DNA of 64,000 bases from Verrucomicrobiota bacterium (GCA_014860005.1 JACZKP010000172.1:62001-126000); one strand, 5' to 3'. Shown: positions 18,135-28,370, counted from the first letter of the stretch. Notes: generated by a model from the letters alone, not told the origin. Translations and numbers: made by a program.

Positions 18135-21100
18135 TTAGTAATGAGTTGTTTCCGGCAGCGGCAGAACGTTAAGGCTGACGCGCAGACGCAGGAAGCACTG
18201 CTCGGGGGAATTTTCAACCGGCAGTAACCTGGTGATGAGAGTGGTGATCCCGTCGCCAGTCGGCTGCGGCGGTTCGCCTTCGATCAAGTCGCTTGTGATG
18301 TCGTCCCACGACTGCAAATCGGCGGAATTCTCGATCACGTAATCAAGTCCAGAATTGTGAATCAGCCGACGGTAGCGGAATACCAGATAGTTTACGCCTT
18401 CGCTTTCCTCGAGATATGCCTTCGGCATGCACTCCTGACATGGCTGAAAGAGGTTCAAGCCAAGCGCACACTTCATCAGATTGGGAAGTCCATCCTCATC
18501 AGCATCAGCCAACGGTCCAGCAATCGTTTCATCCGCCAATTCAGCCAGCGTGAAGTGCCGGGACTGCCAGACAACATAAACAGCCGCCTCGCTTCCAGGC
18601 ACGTAAATGCCCACGGCGGTGGTGCCCGTGTGCAAATTCTTTGTCGGGCGGAGTCCATCGGAACTGCCAAACACCGAGACGACGTCCCCGGTCAGAAGGT
18701 TTCGTTCCTCAATCCTGCGCAGACCGCTGGGCATCTGGTTGGCAAGCAATGTTCCCCAACGACCTGACCTGCCAGCCACTTCGGAAACGTAAAATGTGGC
18801 ATAAGTAGCATCCAACGTGGCTCCACTTGCTTCCACCACGGTTGCAGCCACAGGGCGATCAAGTCCTTCGCTGTCGGCGTAGAGCACAACAAAGTTCTGG
18901 CTTGTCGCCGAGGACACCGCGTACAGCGCCGAGCCTTCCTGGTCGCCGGCACCGAATCGCAGCACCTCAACCGGGCTGGCGGCGGTGAGGATGTGATGAA
19001 CCTCATCGCCGCCGTCCCCGTCATTCAGCAGCAGCCGCATAAACACCGTGTTCCCCGGAGTGAATCTCGCGTTGCCCGAAGGCTCAGTGATGAACCACCC
19101 CTCGTAACTTCCCTCACTGTCAGTTACAAACTCGCCGTGACGCGAATCGCGGTCGGACGCTCGAAAGCGTGGGGACTCGGTGGTGCGAACAAACGGCTGC
19201 CCCTCCGTTTTGACGAATATCATGTTGCCGGCACCGTCCTGAGTCGGGGAATCCTCCGGTGTCACCACGCGGTTGGCATACCGATACGTGGCACCGGGTC
19301 GCAACCCGTCCAAGCGCAGTCGATACGCGAACGGGACCCGATCCAGATTCTCGGGCTGCGCTCCCTGGAGGTAGCGGGGCATGATCACCTCCGCCAGGCC
19401 GACAACAGCAATGGGATCGCTAACCGCCGACAACATTCCCTCGGCTGTTGCCGTGAGGATCTTGGATCCAAACTTCTCAACTACCAAGTCGTCGAAAACC
19501 ACAACTCCTGCGGTCGCCTGCCGAAACGTGCTCCCGGTCAACAGTCCCGGATAGTCGGCTATCCCGACTTCAACCGATCCTTCGTAACTGGCTACCAGCA
19601 ATCCTTCGGCGGAACGAACTTGGACGATGACACGACCCATCGGCTGCCCCGCCTGAGCCACCGCGGGCACCTCTGCAAAGACCAGGCGATGCGCCTCCGG
19701 ACTGCTCGTTGTCACTTGGATGTTACCCACGCGCAACTGGGCACGCGCTCCGCTGTTGCCGCTGATGTGAAAATACTTCCAACGCAGTTCAACGCGCGGT
19801 TGCTGGTTCGCCGCCGCCGGCAGCAGCAGCGGCCCAATTACCTCCTGGTGGCCGGCCAGCTCATTGGAAACGTATTGAACCGGATTTCCATTGGCGTCTG
19901 GCACGTCCAGAAACGGACCTTCCGCCCCCACCCGATATTGGAAACGGATGCCATAAACGCGTGAGTTCGGGACCACCGTTCCCGCCGTCCACGTTGCGAG
20001 CACTTGATCCTGTCCGAGGGTGTTGAGCGCCAGCACCGCCGCCCCCACGAAGCCCGCGCCGGCCACGTCCTGGGGATTGGAGGTGTTGATGAAGGCAAAC
20101 CCCTCCGTCCCCAGCCCGTTGATCCGGCTGCGGCTGGTCAGGTTGTACGGCAGCCGCCACACCGAATCCATCTCGACGGATAAACCTGGATCCGCCACCG
20201 ATGTCTGGTAGAAAACCATGTGAGGAGGATAAGTGCCCGCAGGCTCGAATTCATCCCAGCGAGCCAGCTCGTAAGCCCCGTCCGCCAATACATGCGCGTC
20301 CGGCTCAAATAGCGCAGTCAGGGTGAGATCTTCGGTCAGCGTCACCAGCAACTCCGGTTCGCTCGCTTCCATTCCAGCCCAACCCGAAAAACGATGACCC
20401 GCAGCCGGCAGGGCGCGAATCAGGATGGGCACGTCCTTGAAGTATGTGCCCGACCATGGGTAAGGGTCGCCTTGAATTCCAACGGTGTGCTCATCGAGCA
20501 GGAGCGAGTTGATTTGCACCTTCCCTTGGCGGCTGTCGGCGACGTTGAGGGTTACAGTCGCCGTGCCACTGAGATTGAAGACCTCGGCAATGTGCTGTCG
20601 CATGAAAGCCGGACGCTGCTCGGCAAAAGCGGTGGACTGCGGCCCGATGTTGCCGTTCCAGCGGGCATTGTGTTCGCGCAGTTCGGGGAGCAGTTCCTGG
20701 TAAACGGTTTCACTGACCAGATTGACCCAATCCGGAAGAAACGTCGTATTCATCTGGTCGGCAAAGGCATTGATCACTTGATAACGAAACTCGGCGTTCT
20801 CCAAGAGCCGGGTGAACAGGATCAGCGGCGAGGTGTCTCCCAGACAGCGCGCGAGGGTGTTCTCCGCGGGCGCACCAAAACTGGCCATCGCGTCAAACAT
20901 CATCCACCGCCAACGACCGTCATGGCCCGCCGGCGCGTTGGGCTCGAAGGTGGCCGTCCGCTTCCGCCAAAACCGGATATTGTTCCCGCCCTCCCCCCAG
21001 TCAGTGGCATTAATGTAAATATGCGCCACCTGATAATTGATGAAATTCGCGACCGCCATCTGCGTGTTGATGTAGTCGTAATGCTCGGCAATGCTCAGGT

Positions 21101-22739
21101 CATTGGTGGTTGCATAATCACGAAGCTCCCGGTAGTGCAGCGGGTCGGAGGCCAGTCCCACATGCACACTCGGTCCCCAGCCTCCATCCAGGATCACGAC
21201 TTCGGCGGGGTCCATGCCGTAATGTTCCGCCACGTAATACTCGTCATAGGGCTCCTGCATATTAAGCATGCCCCAGTATTCTCCGTTCAGGAAATGCACC
21301 ACCGGGCGATACGCTTGCACCTCAAACCCGAGGTGGGCCACGAGTCGTTGCGCGAAAACATCACGGAAGTAGGTTGACCAGACCTGATCAGACTCGCTGC
21401 GAAGGTGGATGCGTTTGAACCGGTCCATAATCTCCGCAGCTTTGCCATGGGCGCGCAACCCGGGAAACAACTCGTGCTCCAGCCACTCCGGGCCGTATTC
21501 GTCGCGGGCGTACACGCGCAACGGCTTTCGCGGGAGGGATCGAGATGAATTACCCTGAACTCTCAACCCTACGGTCTGGCGAATTGCCAGCGTGCCGTCG
21601 GGTTCAAAAAACTCGAAGTGCGCGGGCCGTTCCCATTCGCGGCCCCGTATGTGATAATTCGCCGGCACCGCCCAGTTGAGTTCCGCCTCGGGATTCTGAG
21701 TCATCCAATCGCTGAATGGCTTGCCCGGAGCCAATATGCCCTCCTCATAGTCGAACAGTCCTTTCTCGTCTGCGATGATCGAAACCACCGACAGTGAATA
21801 GCGGGCGTTGAGATTGGAGTGGATCAAGTAGGTGGCACTTATGGTTTGACTGGGCAGGAAGCCCGGTTTGACCGCAACGGCACGAACTACCATCCCTTTG
21901 AACGGCGGCTCCCCAGGGACGAGAGGCTCAACCGGGTGGCGGAAGGCATCCAAGCTGATCAGCGAAAGGTCTGCCGACGTTGACTCCGGGGTTTCAATGG
22001 CAATCGGACTGGAATAGAGATGAGTGAAGTTGGTCCGGGTGATCAATTCGCCGTCGGGATAGAGATTCTTGATCTGGTAGGTGCTTCCTTGCAGATGCAA
22101 CGGCGTGGGCACCGATCCATCCGTCGTGTAGTAGATGGTTGCCTCGGGGTCGGGCACGTGGATTTCCAGTTGAAAGGGCGCCGGATGAAACCCGGAAACA
22201 TGAGAGAGGACGGGTTCCGCTACCAGGCCTCGGAATCCTTCCGTTGTATTCGCGGCACGGGGCGTAGGCACTTGAAAATAAGCCCAGTTGCCGTTGCCGT
22301 CTGGTTGCCGACCCACTGAGTAATCCTGTGGCAACAGGCGTCCCGGGAAGTAATCCAGCAACGTGCCACCGGCGTCCGTCAGGAACAGATCCTCCCCGAC
22401 CGCATTGATTCGGAAGTTGGTGTGGAGAGCCGTACCGGCGCGATCCTTGTCCGAGGCGAAGACGATCAGGAATTCACCCGGCTGAAGTGTCACATCTCCG
22501 AAGACCCATTTGAACGGGGATGCGGCCTCGTCGGAAATCCCGCACCCCGCCAGATTCACCGCCTCCACACCCGCATTGTACAGTTCAATCCAGTCCGGAA
22601 AATCACCATCCTCATCCGGCAACGTCCGACTGTTGGCGGCCATGACTTCGTTGAGCACAATACCTTGCGCGTGCGCGGGCAACGCGAGCGCCAAACTGGC
22701 AACGACCACAATGGCCCCAAAGGATATCGCTCGTTTCAT
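18135..22739 (-). CDS. Large secreted lamin-tail / CotH-kinase-fold protein
   Basis: The 1534-residue protein starts with a clear signal peptide (SFGAIVVVASLALALPAHAQ). Residues ~25-165 form a lamin-tail domain (VLNEVMAANSRTLPDEDGD, DWIELYNAG). A chitobiase-C-terminal-like module follows (ATIYYTTDGSVPT, ~205-217). A CotH domain spans ~300-690, with YHIRGREWERP, GLRVQGNSSRSLPRKPLRVYA, HLRSESDQ, NGEYWGMLNMQE and the WRWMMFDAM segment that carries the metal-binding Asp of the atypical protein-kinase fold. An InlB B-repeat-like piece (FSGWAGMEASEPEL, TLTALFEPD) and long beta domains complete it. CotH proteins can phosphorylate extracellular proteins; kinase activity here is inference. The gene lies alone on the minus strand between two long direct repeats. 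Confidence 0.87.
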   Translation of the reverse strand: MKRAISFGAIVVVASLALALPAHAQGIVLNEVMAANSRTLPDEDGDFPDWIELYNAGVEAVNLAGCGISDEAASPFKWVFGDVTLQPGEFLIVFASDKDRAGTALHTNFRINAVGEDLFLTDAGGTLLDYFPGRLLPQDYSVGRQPDGNGNWAYFQVPTPRAANTTEGFRGLVAEPVLSHVSGFHPAPFQLEIHVPDPEATIYYTTDGSVPTPLHLQGSTYQIKNLYPDGELITRTNFTHLYSSPIAIETPESTSADLSLISLDAFRHPVEPLVPGEPPFKGMVVRAVAVKPGFLPSQTISATYLIHSNLNARYSLSVVSIIADEKGLFDYEEGILAPGKPFSDWMTQNPEAELNWAVPANYHIRGREWERPAHFEFFEPDGTLAIRQTVGLRVQGNSSRSLPRKPLRVYARDEYGPEWLEHELFPGLRAHGKAAEIMDRFKRIHLRSESDQVWSTYFRDVFAQRLVAHLGFEVQAYRPVVHFLNGEYWGMLNMQEPYDEYYVAEHYGMDPAEVVILDGGWGPSVHVGLASDPLHYRELRDYATTNDLSIAEHYDYINTQMAVANFINYQVAHIYINATDWGEGGNNIRFWRKRTATFEPNAPAGHDGRWRWMMFDAMASFGAPAENTLARCLGDTSPLILFTRLLENAEFRYQVINAFADQMNTTFLPDWVNLVSETVYQELLPELREHNARWNGNIGPQSTAFAEQRPAFMRQHIAEVFNLSGTATVTLNVADSRQGKVQINSLLLDEHTVGIQGDPYPWSGTYFKDVPILIRALPAAGHRFSGWAGMEASEPELLVTLTEDLTLTALFEPDAHVLADGAYELARWDEFEPAGTYPPHMVFYQTSVADPGLSVEMDSVWRLPYNLTSRSRINGLGTEGFAFINTSNPQDVAGAGFVGAAVLALNTLGQDQVLATWTAGTVVPNSRVYGIRFQYRVGAEGPFLDVPDANGNPVQYVSNELAGHQEVIGPLLLPAAANQQPRVELRWKYFHISGNSGARAQLRVGNIQVTTSSPEAHRLVFAEVPAVAQAGQPMGRVIVQVRSAEGLLVASYEGSVEVGIADYPGLLTGSTFRQATAGVVVFDDLVVEKFGSKILTATAEGMLSAVSDPIAVVGLAEVIMPRYLQGAQPENLDRVPFAYRLRLDGLRPGATYRYANRVVTPEDSPTQDGAGNMIFVKTEGQPFVRTTESPRFRASDRDSRHGEFVTDSEGSYEGWFITEPSGNARFTPGNTVFMRLLLNDGDGGDEVHHILTAASPVEVLRFGAGDQEGSALYAVSSATSQNFVVLYADSEGLDRPVAATVVEASGATLDATYATFYVSEVAGRSGRWGTLLANQMPSGLRRIEERNLLTGDVVSVFGSSDGLRPTKNLHTGTTAVGIYVPGSEAAVYVVWQSRHFTLAELADETIAGPLADADEDGLPNLMKCALGLNLFQPCQECMPKAYLEESEGVNYLVFRYRRLIHNSGLDYVIENSADLQSWDDITSDLIEGEPPQPTGDGITTLITRLLPVENSPEQCFLRLRVSLNVLPLPETTHY

Positions 22740-23003
22740 AATATGCTAATTACGATCCAACCAATGCCCCAACCTTGGCTGCATCATCTGTCAAGGTTCG
22801 CGATTTGGCGACTTTATTCTGCTCAAATCTGTGGTGCTCGCACCGGGAAATCACGCCGCCGCAACCTCCGTTCTGATCAAATCTCAGGGGTGCGGCCAAC
22901 CACCGCAGTGTTGATCTTCGATCAGCTTCGATGTTTTCCGCATCCATGCAAGCGTGCGCGATATTTCGCCGCCCACCAATCCCGGAAGTCGCCGTTTTCA
23001 GTT

Positions 23004-23111
23004 TCGTGGCAAACCCTGACCCATGTCGGCACCGCCACCGAGAGCGCACCGGTCGTCATCACCGACACCATCATGCAGCCACAAAGATTCTACCGCGTCG
23101 TGAGCTACTGA
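23004..23111 (+). pseudogene. C-terminal fragment of a DNRLRE-type protein
   Basis: Thirty-five codons (SWQTLTHVGTATESAPVV... to FYRVVSY, stop at 23109-23111) duplicate the end of the 16885-17871 protein with six substitutions. The open frame upstream shows no matching domain, so this is a broken-off tail carried by the right copy of the long direct repeat. The stretch 22740-23003, between it and the CotH start, shows no gene. Confidence 0.8.
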
Positions 23112-23293
23112 GCCGGACATAACCCAGCCTCTGTAGCCGCCAACTTCAGGAGGCGGATCGCGATAACTGCCCGCTGCCTGCGCCTATCCATGAACCTTAC
23201 GTCGGCGGCTGCAAATTGTCCCGATTCCTTGCGGACGCGGTCTTCCTCTCCTTAACACCTGGCATCAGTCGGGTACCGGGAGCGGTTTTAACC
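23007..23293 (+). repeat. Long direct repeat, right copy
   Basis: This is the partner of 17767-18043 in the same orientation, offset by 5240 bp at its start and 5250 bp at its end. It lies upstream of the CotH gene start, while the left copy lies beyond its stop, so the pair brackets the whole gene. Between this copy and the PQQ gene at 23464 there is 170 bp that probably holds that gene's promoter. Confidence 0.88.
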
Positions 23294-23463
23294 GTTGGCG
23301 TCCACGACCAGAGCCAAGCCGTTGAAACGATTTGGCCAAGCCTCAAGTATCACCACCGACTTAGCCCCGGTGCTAAAGATATGAGGAAACTGCCTTCCGG
23401 AGAAACGCAGGCACCTCCGCACTTCTGCTTGTCATTGCCACCACAATTCGCCTCAATGTCCCC

Positions 23464-24741
23464 ATGAACTCCTTCGCCGTCGCGAGTCTGGTCAAACCAG
23501 TTCACGCATTGATTTTGGTTCTATTGCTGTACCCCGGCCCAAACTCCCTGACTGCGCAGGACAACTGGCCGCGCTGGCGCGGGCCGCAGGATGCCGGCGC
23601 TGCAACGCCCGGAGAATATCCCGTGAAATGGGAAGCCGACAAGGTTCTGTGGAAAACCCCGCTGCCGGGCAAGGGCTGCTCCACGCCCATCGTATGGCAG
23701 CAACGCATCTACGTCACCGCACCGGTCGAGGGACGCGACGCGCTGCTCGCGTTCGATTGGTCAGGCAAGCCGCTTTGGCAAACGCCGTTTGGCCGCGAGA
23801 AACCAGGCAAACATCGCGCGGGTTCGGGCAGCAACGCCTCGCCCGCCACCGACGGCCAAGGCGTGTTCGTGTATTTCAAGAGCGGCACATTCGCGGCGGT
23901 TGGGTTCGACGGCAAGGTGCGTTGGCAGACCAATCTGGTGGAAGCCTTCGGACCGGACACGCTGTATTGGGACCACGGCACGTCGCCGGTGTTGACCGAA
24001 AAACACGTCATCATGACGCGGATGCACGGTGGCGAATCCTGGCTCGCGGCGTTCGACAAAGCCACCGGTGCGCTGCGCTGGAAAGTGGCGCGCAATTACG
24101 AAACTCCCGTGGAAGGCGATCACAGCTACGCCACCCCGCTGGTTGTTCAACAGCGCGGCAAGGAAACGTTGCTGGTGTGGGGCGCGGAACAGGTGACGTT
24201 GCACGATGTCGCGAATGGAAAAGTCCTCTGGTCCTGCGGCGGCTTCAATCCCGAGTTGCGCCAGAACTGGCCCACCGTGGCTTCGCCAGTGATTGCCGGC
24301 GACGTTGCGGTCGTGCCCTACGGTCGCGCGGATCGCGGCCAACCGCGCCTGCACGGCATCAACCTCGTCACCGGCCAGCGGCTTTGGCAACGCGACGACA
24401 CGGGCACGTTCGTGCCCACACCCGCCGCGCATCAGGACCGCGTCTATCTCGTGCGTGATCGCGGCGAAGTGGACTGCCTCGAACCGGCCACAGGCAAGAC
24501 GATCTGGAGCGACGCTTTTCCGCGATCGAGCGCGAACTTCTACGGCTCACCCGTGATTGCCGGCGGGAAACTCTACGCCGTGCGCGAAGACGGCGTGCTG
24601 TTCGTGGCCTCCGTGAACAGCAAATTTGAATTGCTCGCGGAAAACAAAATGGGCGAACGCGTGTTTGCGTCGCCGGTGCCGGTGGCGAACCGCCTGCTCA
24701 TTCGCGGCGAGAAACATCTCTTTTGCGTGGCGGCGCCTTGA
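23464..24741 (+). CDS. Secreted PQQ-like beta-propeller protein
   Basis: The 425-residue product starts with a hydrophobic leader (VHALILVLLLYPGPNSLTAQ) and is probably periplasmic. The mature part opens with DNWPRWRGPQDAG and has repeated blades with the tryptophan-docking pattern: VLWKTPLPGKG, LLAFDWSGKPLWQT, GKVRWQTNL, GALRWKVA, GKVLWSCG and GKTIWSDAF. This is the PQQ_2 / outer-membrane-assembly-lipoprotein-like propeller. Planctomycetes and Verrucomicrobia carry many such paralogs, usually without the quinone-binding catalytic residues of alcohol dehydrogenases, and I see none here. It may be a scaffold or binding protein. It stands alone. Confidence 0.88.
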   Translation: MNSFAVASLVKPVHALILVLLLYPGPNSLTAQDNWPRWRGPQDAGAATPGEYPVKWEADKVLWKTPLPGKGCSTPIVWQQRIYVTAPVEGRDALLAFDWSGKPLWQTPFGREKPGKHRAGSGSNASPATDGQGVFVYFKSGTFAAVGFDGKVRWQTNLVEAFGPDTLYWDHGTSPVLTEKHVIMTRMHGGESWLAAFDKATGALRWKVARNYETPVEGDHSYATPLVVQQRGKETLLVWGAEQVTLHDVANGKVLWSCGGFNPELRQNWPTVASPVIAGDVAVVPYGRADRGQPRLHGINLVTGQRLWQRDDTGTFVPTPAAHQDRVYLVRDRGEVDCLEPATGKTIWSDAFPRSSANFYGSPVIAGGKLYAVREDGVLFVASVNSKFELLAENKMGERVFASPVPVANRLLIRGEKHLFCVAAP

Positions 24742-24810
24742 ATACATGTGATTCAACCAGTCGCGCGGTCAACCCGATTCGCGTGATTCCTGTCATCACG
24801 GGCTAGTGGC

Positions 24811-25272
24811 TTACAGTTCTCTGTTTCTTGACTTTGTCCCGCGCCAGAAAACGAAAGCCCAAAATAATAGGAACCAGCCAAGTCCGAAGAGCCAGCCCTC
24901 GAAAGCGCCAAACCGCCCCGCTGAAAATGGCTGTGCGGTCCACCATATCCAGTGCATCACAAGAATAAACAAGCCGCTTGTCCCAGCGATCAGCGGCATC
25001 CAAATGCTTCCCTTCGAGGAAAATAGCACGGCATGCTTTGCCCTAAACTGTGAGCTTACCCATACCAGTAAACAGGCAACTGCCATCCATTCGGAAACCA
25101 AACAAACGCGGTTTGCAATTGAAACATCAGCCGGGGCATACGGATCAGACAAGGTAGAGTTAAAGTCTGCTCTGCCGAGAGCGTTCAAAATCATCTGAAG
25201 CATGAATGCGGCAAAACAGCAACTGAGCGTGATCCATCCACGGATTTCAAATTGATCGGACCTCTGGTTCAT
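24811..25272 (-). CDS. Four-helix membrane protein of unknown function
   Basis: From ATG 25272 (MNQRSDQFEIRG) the product has 153 residues. Four hydrophobic segments are visible: WITLSCCFAAFMLQMIL, SEWMAVACLLVWVSS, IWMPLIAGTSGLFILVMHW and GWLFGLGWFLLFWAFVFW, ending in a basic tail (RGTKSRNREL). The longer frame from 25404 overlaps the neighbouring lipoprotein gene and is unlikely to be translated. No family is recognised. The gene starts 28 bp after the lipoprotein stop, on the same strand, so the two are probably one transcript. Base composition is lower in GC than the surrounding genes. Confidence 0.65.
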   Translation of the reverse strand: MNQRSDQFEIRGWITLSCCFAAFMLQMILNALGRADFNSTLSDPYAPADVSIANRVCLVSEWMAVACLLVWVSSQFRAKHAVLFSSKGSIWMPLIAGTSGLFILVMHWIWWTAQPFSAGRFGAFEGWLFGLGWFLLFWAFVFWRGTKSRNREL

Positions 25273-25300
25273 GGCTTGAACATGACTCGCGCAAGCACTG

Positions 25301-25789
25301 TTAGGGATTTGCTTGCCACTGCGGCTCCCCCAAATAGCGGTCCACGCCCTCAACCTGTTCGCACATCTCTTGTGGAGTGGGAGCAGGCAGACCTCTTCTG
25401 GCAAACTCTCTTTCCCAGTATTCGATGGCCTTTTGGTAGTACTGGTCAGCCGTTTGATCTCTTCCCAATTTCTTGTTCACAAGATAAAGCCGGCTGTAGA
25501 TTGCTGCGTAATGCTGGTGGAATTTAATATCGCGACTTCCCAGTTTCTCGCATTCTCGCGTGTAACGCTCCAACTCAAGCATAGCCGCCTCGGCACCCAC
25601 ATCATTCGTGGTCATATACGATTCCAAGAAGCGTGTCGCATGCGCAAGATGTTCCGCCTGTTCCGGGGCTTGGTTGCAGCTTGAGACGCATGCCACAATT
25701 GCTATGGAAATCAAAGTGGAAAGGCGCGGCGAAACCGCTAGTCGCCTGATGGCGACAGCTCTCAGTAATGCTGTCACTGAGCACTGCAT
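25301..25789 (-). CDS. Small lipoprotein with helical repeat character
   Basis: The 162-residue product has a basic N-terminus, a hydrophobic stretch (TLISIAIVACVSSC) and a lipobox-like VSSC with Cys38, so it is predicted to be lipid-anchored. The mature part is helical, and KLGRDQTADQYYQKAIEYWEREFA resembles one TPR unit. No conserved function is recognised. It is probably co-transcribed with the membrane protein downstream. The first ~20 residues before the hydrophobic core are longer than usual for a lipoprotein signal, so translation may start further in. Confidence 0.6.
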   Translation of the reverse strand: MQCSVTALLRAVAIRRLAVSPRLSTLISIAIVACVSSCNQAPEQAEHLAHATRFLESYMTTNDVGAEAAMLELERYTRECEKLGSRDIKFHQHYAAIYSRLYLVNKKLGRDQTADQYYQKAIEYWEREFARRGLPAPTPQEMCEQVEGVDRYLGEPQWQANP

Positions 25790-25894
25790 TTCGTGTGGCT
25801 TCTATCCAGAACGTCACGAGTTGTCAACCATTCACCAACGCTAGGGCAAGTCAGGTGTTTGTGCGTGAATGCACCCGGGTTCAGGCGCTCCCCC

Positions 25895-26803
25895 TCACTG
25901 ACGCCGGCGTGTGGACCGCTCCTGCAACCAGATGATATCCCGATTGTGCGGGGAGCGGAGTCGATCCAGGACATCGCCTTCGCGCACCAACGGCGGCATG
26001 GTGCGGTCGTCCACCCAACGGCGAATCTCCGCGTGACCATCTACGAAGGAAAGTCCGCCAGCTCGATGATGATAACTGGCGGGATAGTCGTAAAAACCCA
26101 CGGCGGCGGGGTTGTCCGGCCAGCCGGTCATGTCGGGGGCAAAGTTGCCGACGTCAATGCTGTCCTCGCGCATATCAAGCAGCAGAAAGGTCTTGGCCGG
26201 TCCTGGATCAATAAAGTCGCTCGACTTCAAATACACCTTCCATCGGCTGCCCCCATAAATCCAGCCGGTCGGCCCCGCGAAGCCGCCCGAGAGTCCGCCG
26301 TCCGTGCCGCGGAAGCCTCCCACCCAGACGTTCATGGACATGCTGCGAACACGCGGCAGTTTTTGGCCGTTGACCAACACGGCGGAACGATCCGCCGGAC
26401 ATCGCCAGATGTCGGCGGATTTTCCGGTGTATGGCCAGAGCGGACTTCGCTTGATGTCGCGCTCTACATCCCAGTTCGAGGGATTAGTTGGATCATCCCA
26501 GCGCAGATATCCACTCACCCACACCTCCGGTTCGTAAGTGTAGGGCGGGAATCCGCTCGCGTAGAGCAGTTTTCCATTGTTGTCATCGGTGTACATGCTC
26601 CACGCGAGGCTCAACTGTCGGTGATTGTTCATGCAGGAAATTCCCTGCGTCTTGAGCTTGGCCTTGCCCACCACCGGCAGCAACATCGCCGCGAGAATCG
26701 AGATAATCGCAATCACAACCAGCAGTTCAATCAGCGTGAAGCCGGCACGACGCGCTCGGCGAAGGCTGGCAGCATAACTGGGTTGAACCTGAATCTCAAA
26801 CAT
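25895..26803 (-). CDS. Type II secretion/pilin-like protein with H-X9-DG motif
   Basis: The 302-residue product has a prepilin leader: a short basic segment, then the cleavage site in [20 protein letters not shown] with the conserved Glu at +5. The C-terminal domain has [28 protein letters not shown] and [14 protein letters not shown], which is the H-X9-DG signature of pseudopilins abundant in Planctomycetes and Verrucomicrobia. These proteins are processed by prepilin peptidase and probably form periplasmic pseudopili or surface assemblies. It is divergent from the Gfo/Idh/MocA gene with 171 bp between the starts, and no secretion machinery genes are near. Confidence 0.9.
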   Translation of the reverse strand: MFEIQVQPSYAASLRRARRAGFTLIELLVVIAIISILAAMLLPVVGKAKLKTQGISCMNNHRQLSLAWSMYTDDNNGKLLYASGFPPYTYEPEVWVSGYLRWDDPTNPSNWDVERDIKRSPLWPYTGKSADIWRCPADRSAVLVNGQKLPRVRSMSMNVWVGGFRGTDGGLSGGFAGPTGWIYGGSRWKVYLKSSDFIDPGPAKTFLLLDMREDSIDVGNFAPDMTGWPDNPAAVGFYDYPASYHHRAGGLSFVDGHAEIRRWVDDRTMPPLVREGDVLDRLRSPHNRDIIWLQERSTRRRQ

Positions 26804-26974
26804 GCGTGTTCAGACTATAGGCCACGACTGCTTTCGTGCAAATTGTTCCGAAGCCCGTTGCCATTGACGAAGCAGTCGGTTTCCAGGTTGCATCGGCCGG
26901 AGTTTCGCCGCAATGTCTGCCTTGGCAGAGGTATTGGGTTCGATTCGCAAACAACATTTGAGGAATTCCGGGTT

Positions 26975-28348
26975 ATGAAAAAGTCTATCACTCGCCGCCA
27001 GTTCATCCGCGCCAACGTTTCGCTCGCACTTGCCGCCGGAGTTATCCCCACCATCGTTCCTGCGTCGGCGCTGGGCCGGGCCGGCAAAGTCGCGCCAAAC
27101 AATCGAATCATCGTTGGCTGCATCGGCGTCGGGCCACAGGGCCGGGGCGTCATGAATGGATTCCTGACCCAGGCCGGCGCGCAAGTTGTGGCCGTGTGCG
27201 ACGTCAAGCGCGACCAACTGGAACTCGCCCGCACCCAGGTCAATGCGCGCTACCAGAACACTGACTGCGCGACCTTCGACGATTTTCGCGAAGTGCTCGC
27301 CCGCAAGGACCTTGACGCGGTGCTGATCGCCACACCGGATCATTGGCACATCCACATCGCTGTCGCGGCCGCCCGCGCCGGCAAGGACATGTATCTGGAA
27401 AAACCCATGGGCCTGACGCTGGCAGAGGACCAGCTTTTGCGCCGGGTGGTGCAACGGAATAAATGTATCTTCCAGTTCGGCACGCAGCAACGGTCGAGTC
27501 GCGAGTTTCAACGCGCGTGCGAACTCGTGCGCAGCGGCGCCATTGGCCAGTTGCAGCAGATCAACGTCTGGTGCGCCGCCAGCCGTCCAGGCGGTGCCAC
27601 GACACCGATTCCCGTGCCGGACACGATCAATTACGACCAGTGGCTCGGCCCGGCACCTTTCACGCCTTACACCGAGGACAAGTGCTCGGACGATGGCAAC
27701 AAGAAGACCTGGTGGTTCAATTACGATTACGCGCTCGGCTTCATTGCCGGCTGGGGTGTGCATCCGCTGGACATTGCGTTGTGGGGACATCCGGCCATGA
27801 TGCGCGGCGCGATGGAGATCGAGGGCAAAGCCATCATTCCCACCGAAGGCGCGTGCAACACCAGCGTGGCGTGGAACGTGGATTTCACCTTCGCCGACGG
27901 CGTGCGGATGAACTTTCGTGGCACGCGGAATCAATTCAAGGAAGTGAATGAGATGAACGACCTGTCCGCGTTTCAGGCGAAATATGGCCAACTGGCGGAT
28001 CATGGCACGGCCTTCGAGGGCACGGAAGGCTGGGTGCTCGTGCATCGCGGAATGTTGCGCACCCACCCGGAGCATCTCGCGGAAGCGGCAACTCCTGCCG
28101 AACATCAGTTGCGCCGCAGTTCAAATCACGTCGGCAACTTCCTGGACGGCGTGCGTCATCGCGAGCCGGCTGTCTGTGGCATTGAAACGGCGGTGGAGGC
28201 GGACATGCTTTGCCACTTGAGCGACATTGCCACGCGGGTGAATCGCAAGTTGCGGTTTGATCCCCGCCGGGAAAAATTCCCCAACGACGAAGACGCAAAT
28301 CGCCGGCTCGCCCTGCGCCCGATGCGTCCGCCGTGGCAGCTAGGATAA
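26975..28348 (+). CDS. Tat-exported Gfo/Idh/MocA family oxidoreductase
   Basis: The ATG at 26975 gives 457 residues starting MKKSITRRQFIRANVSLALA, a twin-arginine signal; the much longer open frame upstream is antisense to the pseudopilin gene. The Rossmann domain has VGCIGVGPQGRGVMNGF and AVCDVKRDQ. The family E-K-P motif is in MYLEKPMGLTL, preceded by LIATPDHWHIHIA. The C-terminal half has the HPLDIALWGH segment typical of this group. Such exported paralogs are very common in Verrucomicrobia and are thought to act on sugar derivatives with a tightly bound NAD(P). The substrate is unknown. It is followed by the repeat-rich zone. Confidence 0.92.
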   Translation: MKKSITRRQFIRANVSLALAAGVIPTIVPASALGRAGKVAPNNRIIVGCIGVGPQGRGVMNGFLTQAGAQVVAVCDVKRDQLELARTQVNARYQNTDCATFDDFREVLARKDLDAVLIATPDHWHIHIAVAAARAGKDMYLEKPMGLTLAEDQLLRRVVQRNKCIFQFGTQQRSSREFQRACELVRSGAIGQLQQINVWCAASRPGGATTPIPVPDTINYDQWLGPAPFTPYTEDKCSDDGNKKTWWFNYDYALGFIAGWGVHPLDIALWGHPAMMRGAMEIEGKAIIPTEGACNTSVAWNVDFTFADGVRMNFRGTRNQFKEVNEMNDLSAFQAKYGQLADHGTAFEGTEGWVLVHRGMLRTHPEHLAEAATPAEHQLRRSSNHVGNFLDGVRHREPAVCGIETAVEADMLCHLSDIATRVNRKLRFDPRREKFPNDEDANRRLALRPMRPPWQLG

Positions 28349-28370
28349 AAAAAGCGCACGATGGCTTTTT

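Noticed and set aside
22422..23111. 229-codon plus-strand open frame near the CotH start
   Set aside because: Most of it is antisense to the CotH gene or intergenic; only the last 35 codons are meaningful and they are a duplicated protein tail, annotated as a fragment.
26810..28105. Minus-strand open frame of 431 codons opposite the Gfo/Idh/MocA gene
   Set aside because: No family pattern; the plus strand has a Tat signal and complete dehydrogenase motifs. The same reasoning removes similar antisense frames at 2117-3145, 30886-32142, 35770-37050 and 59277-60593.
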